Shown one piece after another: positions 41,098 through 51,965 of a stretch of 64,000 nucleotides of DNA. The stretch spans positions 170,072-234,071 of the forward strand of contig NJPS01000040.1 in assembly GCA_002946415.1 (NCBI GenBank). Reading direction: 5' to 3'. A program made the translations under genes and the position numbers. This DNA comes from Rutstroemia sp. NJR-2017a BVV2 (Eukaryota > Ascomycota > Leotiomycetes > Helotiales > Rutstroemiaceae). Positions within the stretch are counted from its first letter, which is position 1, and the number at the start of each line of letters is the position of its first letter. The notes under the pieces were generated by a model. It saw only the letters and a list, made by a program, of their open reading frames with translations, was not told the DNA's origin and made no database searches.

Positions 41098-41425
41098 CTT
41101 GATGGACAACGAACACTAGAGCAGAGTTTCTGCAATAGGTTGTGAACATTAATATGGTTGAAGCCAGTTAACTTCGCGATTGAAGCTTGAAGATAGAAAA
41201 AAAGTGTCTCGGCAGAACTTTTTTTTCCCACCCGATAAGCCCGATATGATTGATCACGTGCTCTTATCAACAATCTAATTGCCTTACCTTGTACCTCACT
41301 GTGCACGAACACGCTCATAAATCTTGAGTCCATGTCGCATTCAGCTTCGTTCTCGACTGCGAGCCAATAAATCAATCGACACTCACTATTCTGCCACTGC
41401 CTCTAATACGCTACCTACTATCAAC
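41098..41425. promoter_or_regulatory. Divergent promoter region between RPA190 and PRP3
   Basis: A 328-bp gap between start codons of two essential genes transcribed in opposite directions, so a bidirectional promoter is likely. A CACGTG E-box-like hexamer lies at about 41,255 (GATCACGTGCTC), a motif common upstream of fungal growth-related genes; its use here is inference. Confidence 0.5.
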
Positions 41426-42943
41426 ATGGATCGAGGCAAAGCTTCACCAATACTAGCTCCTCGACATGATTCCTCGAGCCGTGTTGGCAAGCCAGAGTCT
41501 ACCGCTGAGAAGCTCGCATCTTTGAAAGCAAGAGTCGCAGCCGCCGTTGGAAGTAGCAAGGCGAAAGGTGGACTGAATGTCGGCCTCCATCCTATGCTGG
41601 CAAAGGGGGGGTTGAATGTGGATCTTCACCCAGCATTACAAGATCTTGGGCAATATAAACCTTCAAAGTCGGTCGCGCCGAAGTTCGCAACGAGCATTGG
41701 AAATGCGCGTCCTCAGCAGGAGAAGGTGGCTTCGAAGCCCAAGAAACAGCTCGATCTCTCTGGGCCATCAATGGAAGACATCCGAAACAATCCTTATTTC
41801 GATATGAGCCTTGGTGGACAGACTGCTACGCCCAAGACCCGACATTCTAGGCAGCTGGTATTTAATCAAAAGGGCAAATACATACAACAAGCGAATGCAC
41901 TCCGAAGACAGGCCGCTCTGGAGGCTATGAAAAAGCGTATTGCCGAGTCTTCAAGAAAGATTGGTATTGATGAGGACCTTGACACAGAGAAGAAGTTTCT
42001 GGTAGAAGCACCACCAGAGATTGAATGGTGGGATGAAGGGCTGGTAGATGGGAAGAACTACGACAAGATTTCAGATCCTAAAACTCTCAAAATTGGCACA
42101 CCAGATTCCATCGTCACAGAATATATCCAACATCCCGTCCTACTGGAACCACCACAAGAAAAGAATGCACCAGCGCCTAAACCTATGTTCCTGACGGCGA
42201 AGGAGCAAGCCAAGTTGCGTCGACAGCGCCGAATGGCTGAACTGAAAGAACAACAGGCCAAAATCAGATTGGGACTGGAACCTGCACCTCCACCAAAAGT
42301 CAAGAAAGGCAATCTCATGCGTGTATTAGGAGAAGAAGCTGTTAAGGATCCTACCGCAGTAGAAGCGCGTGTCAACCGGGAGATCGCCGATCGCTACCAG
42401 AAACATGTCGAGATGAACGAAGACCGAAAATTGACTAAAGAACAACGACACGAGAAATTAGCGGGAAATCAGGAGAAGGACGCAGCGAAGGGAATTCATC
42501 TCCTGGTATTCAAGATCGATAACCTCGCGAATGGTAGTCATAGGTTCAAAATTGCAAAGAATGCAGAGCAGCATGCTCTTACAGGCATCTGTATACTGCA
42601 CCCAAGGTTCAATCTCGTAATAGTAGAGGGTGGCGAGCACAGTATTCGACAGTACCGAAAGTTGATGCTTCAAAGAATCGATTGGACGCAGAACTCACCC
42701 ACCCGAATCAAGGAAGGTACAAAGGCAGACGCATTACAAGATTGGTTGAAGGCGGAGGATGAGAAAGGAGAACTGAAAGACATGACACTAAACAAGTGTG
42801 TTCTGGTATTTGAGGGAGAGGAGAAATCCCGAGCCTTCAGAAAGTGGCAGAGCAAGGTTTGCGAAACAGACAGTGCAGCTCGAGATGCTCTGACAAGGGC
42901 CAAGATGGACAACTTTTGGACTCTCGCAAAGAGTATGAAGTAG
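41426..42943 (+). CDS. PRP3: U4/U6 small nuclear ribonucleoprotein PRP3
   Basis: A single exon of 505 residues starting at ATG 41426 (MDRGKASPILAPR, good context); upstream the frame has no ATG. PRP3 is a core protein of the U4/U6 and U4/U6.U5 snRNPs and binds the U4/U6 duplex, keeping it ready for spliceosome activation. Visible family features are NPYFDMSLG at about residues 121-129 and FNQKGKYIQQANALRRQAALE (the conserved PRP3 core). PEIEWWDEGLV, EYIQHPVLLEPP and LTAKEQAKLRRQRR then lead into RLGLEPAPPPKVKKGNLMRVLG. The C-terminal ferredoxin-like domain shows HPRFNLVIVEGG and IDWTQ. A short internal duplication (KGGLNVGLHPML / KGGLNVDLHPAL, about residues 51-72) lies near the N-terminus. 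The C-terminal region is intact. Confidence 0.96.
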   Translation: MDRGKASPILAPRHDSSSRVGKPESTAEKLASLKARVAAAVGSSKAKGGLNVGLHPMLAKGGLNVDLHPALQDLGQYKPSKSVAPKFATSIGNARPQQEKVASKPKKQLDLSGPSMEDIRNNPYFDMSLGGQTATPKTRHSRQLVFNQKGKYIQQANALRRQAALEAMKKRIAESSRKIGIDEDLDTEKKFLVEAPPEIEWWDEGLVDGKNYDKISDPKTLKIGTPDSIVTEYIQHPVLLEPPQEKNAPAPKPMFLTAKEQAKLRRQRRMAELKEQQAKIRLGLEPAPPPKVKKGNLMRVLGEEAVKDPTAVEARVNREIADRYQKHVEMNEDRKLTKEQRHEKLAGNQEKDAAKGIHLLVFKIDNLANGSHRFKIAKNAEQHALTGICILHPRFNLVIVEGGEHSIRQYRKLMLQRIDWTQNSPTRIKEGTKADALQDWLKAEDEKGELKDMTLNKCVLVFEGEEKSRAFRKWQSKVCETDSAARDALTRAKMDNFWTLAKSMK

Positions 42944-43128
42944 ATGAAAATTAAATTGCGGGGTCTGGTGGCAGACACTCCGTAAATTTTGACATTAGAG
43001 AGATAAAATGTGATACACCCTATTAGCCAATTTCATTTGCTTGCCTTGCTACGGAGCCTCTACCTCATGATCTTACAATCTGATGATATTCTTCTGCTGC
43101 CCGCACTGATTTACCAATTTTGATCTTT

Positions 43129-45997
43129 TCACGCATCAATTTGCATCATCGATGCCTCCAGTTCATCATCATCAAACGCATCCTCGTCGTCCCTCGTCAC
43201 CGCTCCTTCGTTGCCGTTTCGAATACCATCCATCGGATCTACCTGTTGACCTCCCTCTCGCAGCGCTCTGATGGTCTCTTCTTCTTGTTTCTCCTTGAAT
43301 TTTTCTAGGTCTTGTAGACTCCATATGCTAACACCTTCCTGTTCTTGGGCCTTGAACGGTTGAGCCATGTTCCGCAAAAACTTCTTCGCTGTCCCGACTG
43401 CCATATCTGTACTCAAATTTACCTCACTCTCCAGCAAAGCCTGATTGATCCATTTTGGCAGCTGATTTCGCTTTTTCAAGAACCGCCGATCTGCCAACAC
43501 CATGATTCCGTAATCATCTTTCCCTCGAAGCACACGACCTAGACACTGAGCTGCATGTCTCATGGCGTCAAAGGATAAAAAGTCATTTTCTCTGATACGG
43601 TATGTCTCTCTGAGGAATTCGAGTCGTGCCTTCAAAATTCGAGACTCGGTGTACTGGAATGGTACACCAATACACAACACAGTACGTCCATACTGATGGT
43701 CAAAATCGATACCTTCACTAACTTTCCCACGGGCGACGCAAAGAAGAATAGCTCCACGACCATTGCAGCAGGCTGTGCGGTAAGTCTCTAACGCTAATGA
43801 TGTCTCTTGGGCATCGGGCGTTTCAACCAGAATCAGTTTGTACTTCCATACTTCATCTAAAATACCCATGCCTTGCCACATGCTAATGATTGACTCCATG
43901 TATAGATATGAGGGGAAGAACACGACCATACCATCCGGTGTTAGCTTCGACATTTCTGTCAAAAGATTTCCATAATTTCGAACAACGGAAGGTTCATTGC
44001 GGACCTTGAAGCCGGAAGATATTGCAACTTGATCCGATCCTCGAGTAACGATCATAGGTAAAAAGGAACGGCGTGCGAGGGTCATGGGATATGACTCCTG
44101 AACGACGCAATCGAAGTTCAACATTTTGGGATACATCTCGAGAGGAGAAATGGTTCCAGATGTAATAATCACAGAGCTGAATCGCTCAAAGACTGGTTTG
44201 ATCGCTATCGCGGCATCGAGACAGGTGAAGTGGAGAACTGGATTGGGGACCTCGGCCGTGTCAGTCTCGTAGGGTTCGAGGATCAGTAGGAAACCTTTCT
44301 CATAGGTGGCCACGAGCGTGGCAAATGTCGCTACTTCTTGCAATGGCTGATAATCCTCGATATTTGTGAGCTCCAATGTTCGTACAAGCGATGTGAGACG
44401 TTCGGCGCAGAATCGTAGTGGTTTCTTCTCGATGAAGGTATACTCTTTTAGATGGGCGAGAAATGAGGCAGGGGTCTCCGATATAACTTGTCGAACTTTC
44501 ATTCTTGTCTTTTAAGATCAGCCTGGGGCATTCAAGGATCAAATCAGAACCACATACCTTGAGGTATTCAATAAATCGCTTCAGAAAAGCAACAAAGTGT
44601 TCGGCTCTTCTAATGTTGCCAGGAACTGCCTCCTTGAGGAGGTCGTCGGGTAGAGCTAGATATGTGTCAGGGAAAGATATTTATGTGGTGGAAAATGCGC
44701 GCACGAACCAGGATTTGACATAAAGGCTTCCTCGTCTCGACCTTCATCAGCATCCCGCAATCCTTCTACTAGCTTTGCATATTCATCCTTCAACTTCTCA
44801 GAATCACTTTCCCTCAAATCTGAAATCCGGTTCTCAAGATTTTGTGCTCCACGAGTTGCTTTTCTCAGAGAATCATCTGTGATATCAGTACTTAATGACT
44901 CTATGCAAACATTGTCAATGTTGTGAGCCTCATCGAAGACTACTATGCAATCTTTGGATAGTTCCTTCGATACTCGCTCAGCAATTTTGGGGTCGAGCAA
45001 GTAGTGATACGAATAGATGATCACATTGCAGAAAGACATCTGGTCATGTCAATATATAAACTTAGATTTCTGGAATCACTTACCATTCGCCTCGAAGTGA
45101 AGTAAGGGCACTGTTTATGTTCCTCTCCATATCTCATAATTCCATCTAAAGTCCAGACTCCGTTCGGGATTAAATTATGTGGTTCAAGGAGGTCCAGATT
45201 CTGGCAGTGTTAGATCATACGAGCACAGTAGTCCCACAGTGGCAACATACATCGTGATATATGCAAACAGGCACGTCTTCGCCGCGCTCCTTCTTCTCTT
45301 TTACAAAGCCGGCCGTCAAGCTCCGACATCGTGCATCAACTATAGCTCCGCTCTTCTCTCTTTTGACTGATGGGTGAAGACACAAGTTTTTCCGACTGGT
45401 CAAACCGAGGCCACGAAACTCTTCTGTGTGTCCCAGTTGCTCTGCCCGGTACTTCATCAAAGCTTTCAATTCCGCGAGCGCTTTCTCAATCTCAGACATC
45501 GTACCTAAACTCCTGTTAGAAAAATACGACACAGTGAGAAGTGGCGACAGTCACGTGAGCAGTAAATGAGCTTGCGATGCTCTGGGTAGTATTGCTGGTA
45601 TGCGACGATCAATGATAGCAGTGAGATGGTTTTGCCAGTCCCAGAGGGCATCTCCAGTACGCAATGTCCGCCCGCATCGAGCGTACCTGGTGATCCTGGT
45701 TAGCATCTTCGTCCCCCGTTCCCGTAGGAAGGGGCAAATACGTTTGAGATCGCACATATAGCTTCATTCATATCATAAGTTAGTTGACCGGAGCAAAAAG
45801 CGGGAGGCGATGGCATACGCATATTGTTCTACAGCTTCCGTTAGAACATGGAAATTTAAGGTACTTCACAGGGCGGATGCCTACCTGGATATATTCTAGG
45901 ATATGGAAAGAGAACAGGCAAATCACTAATTCCTCCGTCAGTTGCTGTCAATCTCCTCAGTCGATAGGTTGATGCCATACTCAATATTGAACTTCAT
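43129..45997 (-). CDS. RAD3: TFIIH 5'-3' DNA helicase RAD3/XPD
   Basis: Ten exons on the minus strand: 45997-45981, 45925-45885, 45828-45819, 45761-45742, 45686-45555, 45504-45251, 45200-45084, 45039-44709, 44655-44558, 44508-43129; 799 residues. It is the iron-sulfur helicase of TFIIH, acting in nucleotide excision repair and RNA polymerase II initiation. Four tiny first exons rebuild the canonical start [34 protein letters not shown]. Walker A MPSGTGKT follows, then [14 protein letters not shown]. FeS-cluster cysteines occur in [23 protein letters not shown] and EHKQCPYF. Then come DEAH ([10 protein letters not shown]), [52 protein letters not shown] and [14 protein letters not shown] (motif VI). 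Phase closes across all nine introns and conserved peptides span the joins. Its 3' end converges on PRP3 with 185 bp between stops. Confidence 0.95.
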
Positions 45998-47360
45998 CTT
46001 AATAGGCAACACCTCCGTTACCGTTGATTTTGTGTTGCTTGTTGATTTCGTTTGGTGAAACTTGAGGTGGTGGTGGTGGAGCTTACTCTAATAAAGAAAG
46101 AATGTAAAAGCAGCAGTAGATGGTGAACCGAGCTTCTTCTATCCACAAGGCAAACAAGTCTCTACTTTCGGTACACTTCAAGAGCCTCGAAACAAAATAC
46201 CGGTTGCAATACACATTTACAAAGCAAGCCTTGGGCTTGGAGCTGTATTGCAGGATATATCAGTATATTACTGATGTCTAATTTCCACGAGCTATTCAAT
46301 TGCGACTAGGAAAATCATGAAGCGGGCGAACGCTTAACCGGTAGTCTCACATACTTTTGCATAGCTAGACGCACTCATCATGGGAATTATCTGGCTTTTT
46401 ATGGTGGTTTCTAGTGGAACTGCCAGGTACAGCTTGACGCAGTTTTTGCTCAAAAGTTATCAATCGAGAGGGGCGGCAGTCATTCGGAGAAGTCAGCACT
46501 GCTCATCGGCGAAAGTCCTACTATATACAACTGGCAGTGGTGCATTTCACTGTCCCCAGGAGTACATTTGGAAAAGAGCTATACCATGTTAGTGGAGTCC
46601 ACTCTATCGAGGAGAGCGCAAGTGATGCATTTTCAGGCAGTCCCACATTCGAAGCAGCGATCCAGTTCTAATCCGCCGTTGCCATTTTCTGTAGTGAAGT
46701 TTACCTAAGTAAATCTGGGTGCTTTGTCCTGGGATAATTACAGAAATCAACATTATGTCATGTGACATAGCAAGAGGTTCACTCGCAATATTGAACAGGC
46801 CTTACGGCAATTAAAATCGGTACCGACAGGATTTCTAATCGTCAAGAACGATCGATTGCTGTTACCTAGATGCAGGAACAAACAAACATTACAAGAACGC
46901 GAGATACATCCAAGATGCACTATATTTAGAAAGTCGGTGAGGTAGGTGGTCGGCATCGTGAGTGTGGCGAACATGTGTGGAATCTGCTAACCACTCAATG
47001 CTAGTCATCGTGCAAATGCGAAGTGGGAAAAATTCACAATCTAAGCATGAAAGTAGTCACATGTATGAAACGATAGATATTGTTCTCAACGCGATAAAGA
47101 ATCGTAATTCTCATCTTTGGTCATTAGCTCAGCGCCCCATCGCTGGCTGAATAATGTACATCCTATAAAGCAAGTTCCCTGTAATGAAAATGAACTCCAT
47201 GCCGTAAACCCGAAGAAAATCCCCCAAAGCATTATTCATCCACCCGAACCCATCCCAGAATGCAATCCAAACCACAAGGTCAACGCGTCTAGAAGACCGG
47301 TGACCGAGCCCGAAAGGTCTGCCAAGCTTGAGACATCGAGGTCGTGAAAAGAAAAACAAT
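45998..47360. other. Intergenic region between RAD3/XPD and histone H3
   Basis: 1.36 kb with no recognisable gene. It should contain the RAD3 promoter (left) and the H3 3' region (right). Short frames such as 46380-46592 plus show no domain. Confidence 0.5.
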
Positions 47361-47987
<627 letters not shown>

Positions 47988-49099
47988 TGTTGATGATGTG
48001 AAGAGATGATTTGATGGATTTGTATTGATGAGATTTGATGGAAGTGGATGATGTTGTTGTTGTATGATGTAGAATGGAGAGAAAGTAAGAAGTGGGCGAG
48101 GAACGATTATTATACGCGAAACTGCGCTAGTAAGTGATCTGATTTTTGGGCTGTGCGGGCATCTTAGAGTCACAAAGTGGTTTGGGTTTAGCGTGGGTGT
48201 TTTGTTGTTCTTTTTCGCGGGTTTTGGGAACGAGAAATAAAAGCGGAGTGGAAGCCGAAAAGAGCGAAAAAAAGGTATCCGAATAAACATCCAATGAGAA
48301 TTAAGCTTTATCATTTTTCGAAAATACTAGCAAGCAAGGACAGCCGCGGATAAGGATATGCGAACAAGGATATTCTGCACATGGACTTTCATTGTGTGGG
48401 AGAGAATTGTTCTATAGGGGCGTTCTGTAGGGCGAGTGGCCTTCTGGACGGGAGATATACAGCAGGATCTCTGAATCTGGGGAAAGACAGCGAGCGACAA
48501 GAAGGATCAGTATATCTTCACGAAGCGCCATTGTATCCACAAGCTACTTAGTTGTGACCAATGGATATCGTCAGACGGCAGTTCGTTCTTATGTTAGGGT
48601 ACTCTCAATATGTAATTCTTGCAATCGTGCAATCGAGTAGCATACATAGATTGTATGGTATATACAAGTAACTGACTGGCCTTTTGGTTGCCTCGACGTT
48701 TCTAAACCCTCTAGCACACAGCACAGCTGGATTCCCCATTTCCCATTTCCCATTTCCCATCTCTTACACTTATTCCTGAATCCTGGTGTTGTACTGTGTG
48801 CTGCACACTTCTGTAAATATACATCTCACCCTGAGGTTCTCTCTCCGCGCAGTTGCCAAAATTAAGAATTCATGCGGGGCCAGGGATTGTGGCCGATTAA
48901 TTCCATTTAGTATTAGTGCGGTGATGCGGTGCTGCGGAAGGTCCGTGGCGCGTCGAAAGATTTGTTGATAAGAACTCGCCTTCTTCCAACCATTACGAAC
49001 TTATCATAACATTCAACCCACGTCCACCACCGTTTTACGTCTTAATAAACAATTACCAATACCACTTCCAAACATCCTCTTAAACATCCTACCTTCATC
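47988..49099. promoter_or_regulatory. Shared upstream region of the divergent H3/H4 pair
   Basis: 1.1 kb between the H3 and H4 start codons; both promoters must lie here. A CCAAT box-like sequence is present at about 48,291, and a CCCATTTCC unit is repeated three times in tandem at about 48,738-48,758. No defined histone element was identified by eye. Confidence 0.5.
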
Positions 49100-49545
<446 letters not shown>

Positions 49546-50444
49546 GTGGGTATATGTTACGGTTTTGTTCTATGTCGTTTATGAAATTTCTTCCTCGACC
49601 TGACGCGTCGAAGGATGCGGTGCGCAATGGGAATGGGTCTTTGCTTTTTAGGTGTTATTTGTATCATAAGGCTATGGGGTACTCTGGCATGGTTGACAAG
49701 TCCATGAGATAATCAATCCATCAACACATTTCTGACTTCATTCATTTCCCCTCTCGATGTGACCCGTGCTGCTGCTGTGACTGTGATGATGCCTCTTGAC
49801 TTGAGTATATTTATTGTGTCTTCGTGCTTCCTGCGCCCATGAACCTATTCATAACTGGTCTTTGTGATTTTTCAAGCGGATATATCACCTTCTCCACATT
49901 TGTGTGAATACAATAAGAGAGGACCTAGTTGAATATCAACGATGGGATTAGACTATATAGTCAGTTAGATAATTCTTGCCGGAGGACTCTCCAAGGTAGT
50001 CACTGCAGTACTGTTTCTGCTTTGTGAATATGTTCCTTCGAGTTTTGTATACCGGGCAACTGCCACTCACTGTCCAGTGGACAGAGATATTTGCTACCGG
50101 TGACATTCTTGTTGCGCAAGGCCAGAACCAAGATATTATCGCGAGAGCTATGTTAAAGATTCTGGAACGTTTAAGGCTGGAGCGGATCTCAGTTGCAGTA
50201 TATGCCTTATCCTCTTCGCTGTTGCAACTATTGATGCTAGCAATGAGAAGCTAGATGCAATCATATTGGTGTTTGTCTTGACAACTTAAACTATTGCATC
50301 ACGCGCACCATAGGTATAAGAATGTTTCAGTTGATCAGGTCTGGTCTTTTTCAACTATAGACAAGAAGTTCTTCTAATAAGAAGCTTCTTCTAGGATCTA
50401 CTTCCCTTAATTACATATGATTGATCCGGTGGATTCCGTTCATT
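49546..50444. other. Intergenic region after histone H4
   Basis: It contains the H4 3' region and then sequence with no recognisable gene. A 76-codon plus frame (50024-50254), with a GTG rather than ATG first codon, may be another gene relic, but I cannot name it. Confidence 0.45.
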
Positions 50445-51460
50445 AAAGTGCTAGACTGCTTCCTGGCTATATAGGTTCTGTTGGCTATGATAATCGGTGT
50501 TCTACTCCGCAGGTTCGTACCCGATGTTGGTCCGACATTAGAAAAAGGAAAATTGGTGAGAGTGTCGGTGCCGATTGGTATGTGTCTCTGTCTCTGTGCC
50601 ATCGGGCTACCTTGCTGACGGTACAACAGCCATCAGCCTGCTCGTGATAATATATCCGGTCCTCTGCAAAGTCAGGTACGAGAGCCTACACCATGTTTTC
50701 CGAGAACATGCCATTTGGAACCAGATATTATTCAGTATTATCATGAATTCGATAGTCCTCCGTTTTTGATGGCAGGATTACCCTCCCCTCGCCATGTCTA
50801 ATTCATCCAATGTGGCAAGACTACCTGCCGCAACGCACTCACCGAAGGTGTATGTACGGAACTAGGTTGATCTTGACTGATTCTGTCATCATGGGCATAA
50901 GGCCCTTCTCATAGCCCCTCTCCTAACATCCATCCGATGTTCATCAAGGTTACATTGGTGAATATTCCGATATCCGGCTCACGATAGCGGTTTGCCCTCT
51001 CTTGGGCGTTCCTGCCAGACAAGAGTGAACTCCGCGAAGGTCTGATAGTAGTCGGTTTAGCTACTTGTATTGCCATGGTGAGTTGTTTATTCCATTGCGA
51101 TATTTCGATATACTCATCGTCTCCTAGGTCTTGATTTGGACAGGGCTAGCTGGAGGCAACAGCGAGTACTGTGCCATTTTAGTTATTATCAACTCTATAC
51201 TATAAATCATCCTCTTTATAAAAGTCATCAGTCACTCCGATAACGCAATTTGCGTGTTCTATTCTGTCGTCGCAACAAGCGTTGCTATTTTTCTTGAGAT
51301 ACCGCTCGCCGCTGCTATTTTGACAAGATTCGCACTCCGCACTCTTGTAAGCTCTTCATGGAATAACGATATATTCTTTAACTAGATAGCTCTTTAATTA
51401 ATTATTGAATTGCTTTATATAATTCTTGTTCTCTTTACTTCGCAAGATAAGCCCAATACA
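50445..51460 (+). pseudogene. Decayed ACR3-type arsenite efflux transporter gene
   Basis: Several consecutive segments match fungal ACR3/Arr3 plasma-membrane arsenite transporters in order. LDCFLAI(stop)VLLAMIIGVLL is followed by FVPDVGPTLEKGKL, and a 52-bp intron-like gap leads to LLVIIYPVLCKVRYESLHHV. IWNQILFSIIMN, then FLM(A)GL in a shifted frame come next. About 200 bp of unrelated-looking sequence precede FALSWAFLPDKSELREGLIV, then after another intron VLIWTGLAGGNSEYCAILVI. SIL(stop)IILF, FLEIPLAAAILTRFALRTL and LLYIILVLFTSQ complete it. In-frame stops at 50472 (TAG where the family has Trp) and 51203 (TAA where Gln is expected) are G-to-A and C-to-T type changes. The gene is broken by stops, a frameshift and an insertion. 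No other arsenic gene is visible beside it. Confidence 0.85.
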
Positions 51461-51627
51461 AGTGTCAATCTAGTGACAATTAAACGCGAATAACCATTAA
51501 TCATAGCTTCGCCTCTCTCTTGCCCCCCTGTCTCTTTGTCCTGCCTCAATAAATCAAGTATTAAACATTAGATTACAAAGCATTACTGAATAGATAGACC
51601 CCAAGATTATATCAAAGAAGGCTTATT

Positions 51628-51921
51628 TCATGCGCCCGCCGCCTGTTTCTGTGCTTCTGAGTAGGCTTCAAACGCCTGGATCATCCTTCCTTCCTGTACA
51701 GGTGTCAATTCGTCGCCCTTGACTTTATTCGATACTCTTGGATAGCCTTGTGACATGTTTATTATGTTTAGTTGCCACATTGAGCCCCTGGCCAGACCGT
51801 TTAGGCAAAGGCCGAAGAGGTAATTGTATTTGAGTAAAACTCCTATTTTGATTGCAAAACCAGATATGGCAGGGAATTTATCCGACTCAAACGTGAGTTG
51901 GCGCCCCGAGAACATTGTCAC
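51628..51921 (-). pseudogene. HET-type gene fragment (C-terminal region only)
   Basis: A 97-codon minus frame contains TFESDKFPAISGFA and YLFGLCLNGLARGSMWQL. These resemble the SDKxPAISGxA...YxxGLWxxDLxxGLLW segment downstream of the HET domain in many fungal heterokaryon-incompatibility proteins. No HET domain or ATG precedes it, so it looks like a leftover from a lost gene. It lies immediately 3' of the intact HET gene on the same strand, but its frame does not join it. Confidence 0.6.
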
Positions 51922-51965
51922 TAGCGTATGCTAAAGGTTCACGCTAAATGAGCAGCAGCCTCAAT

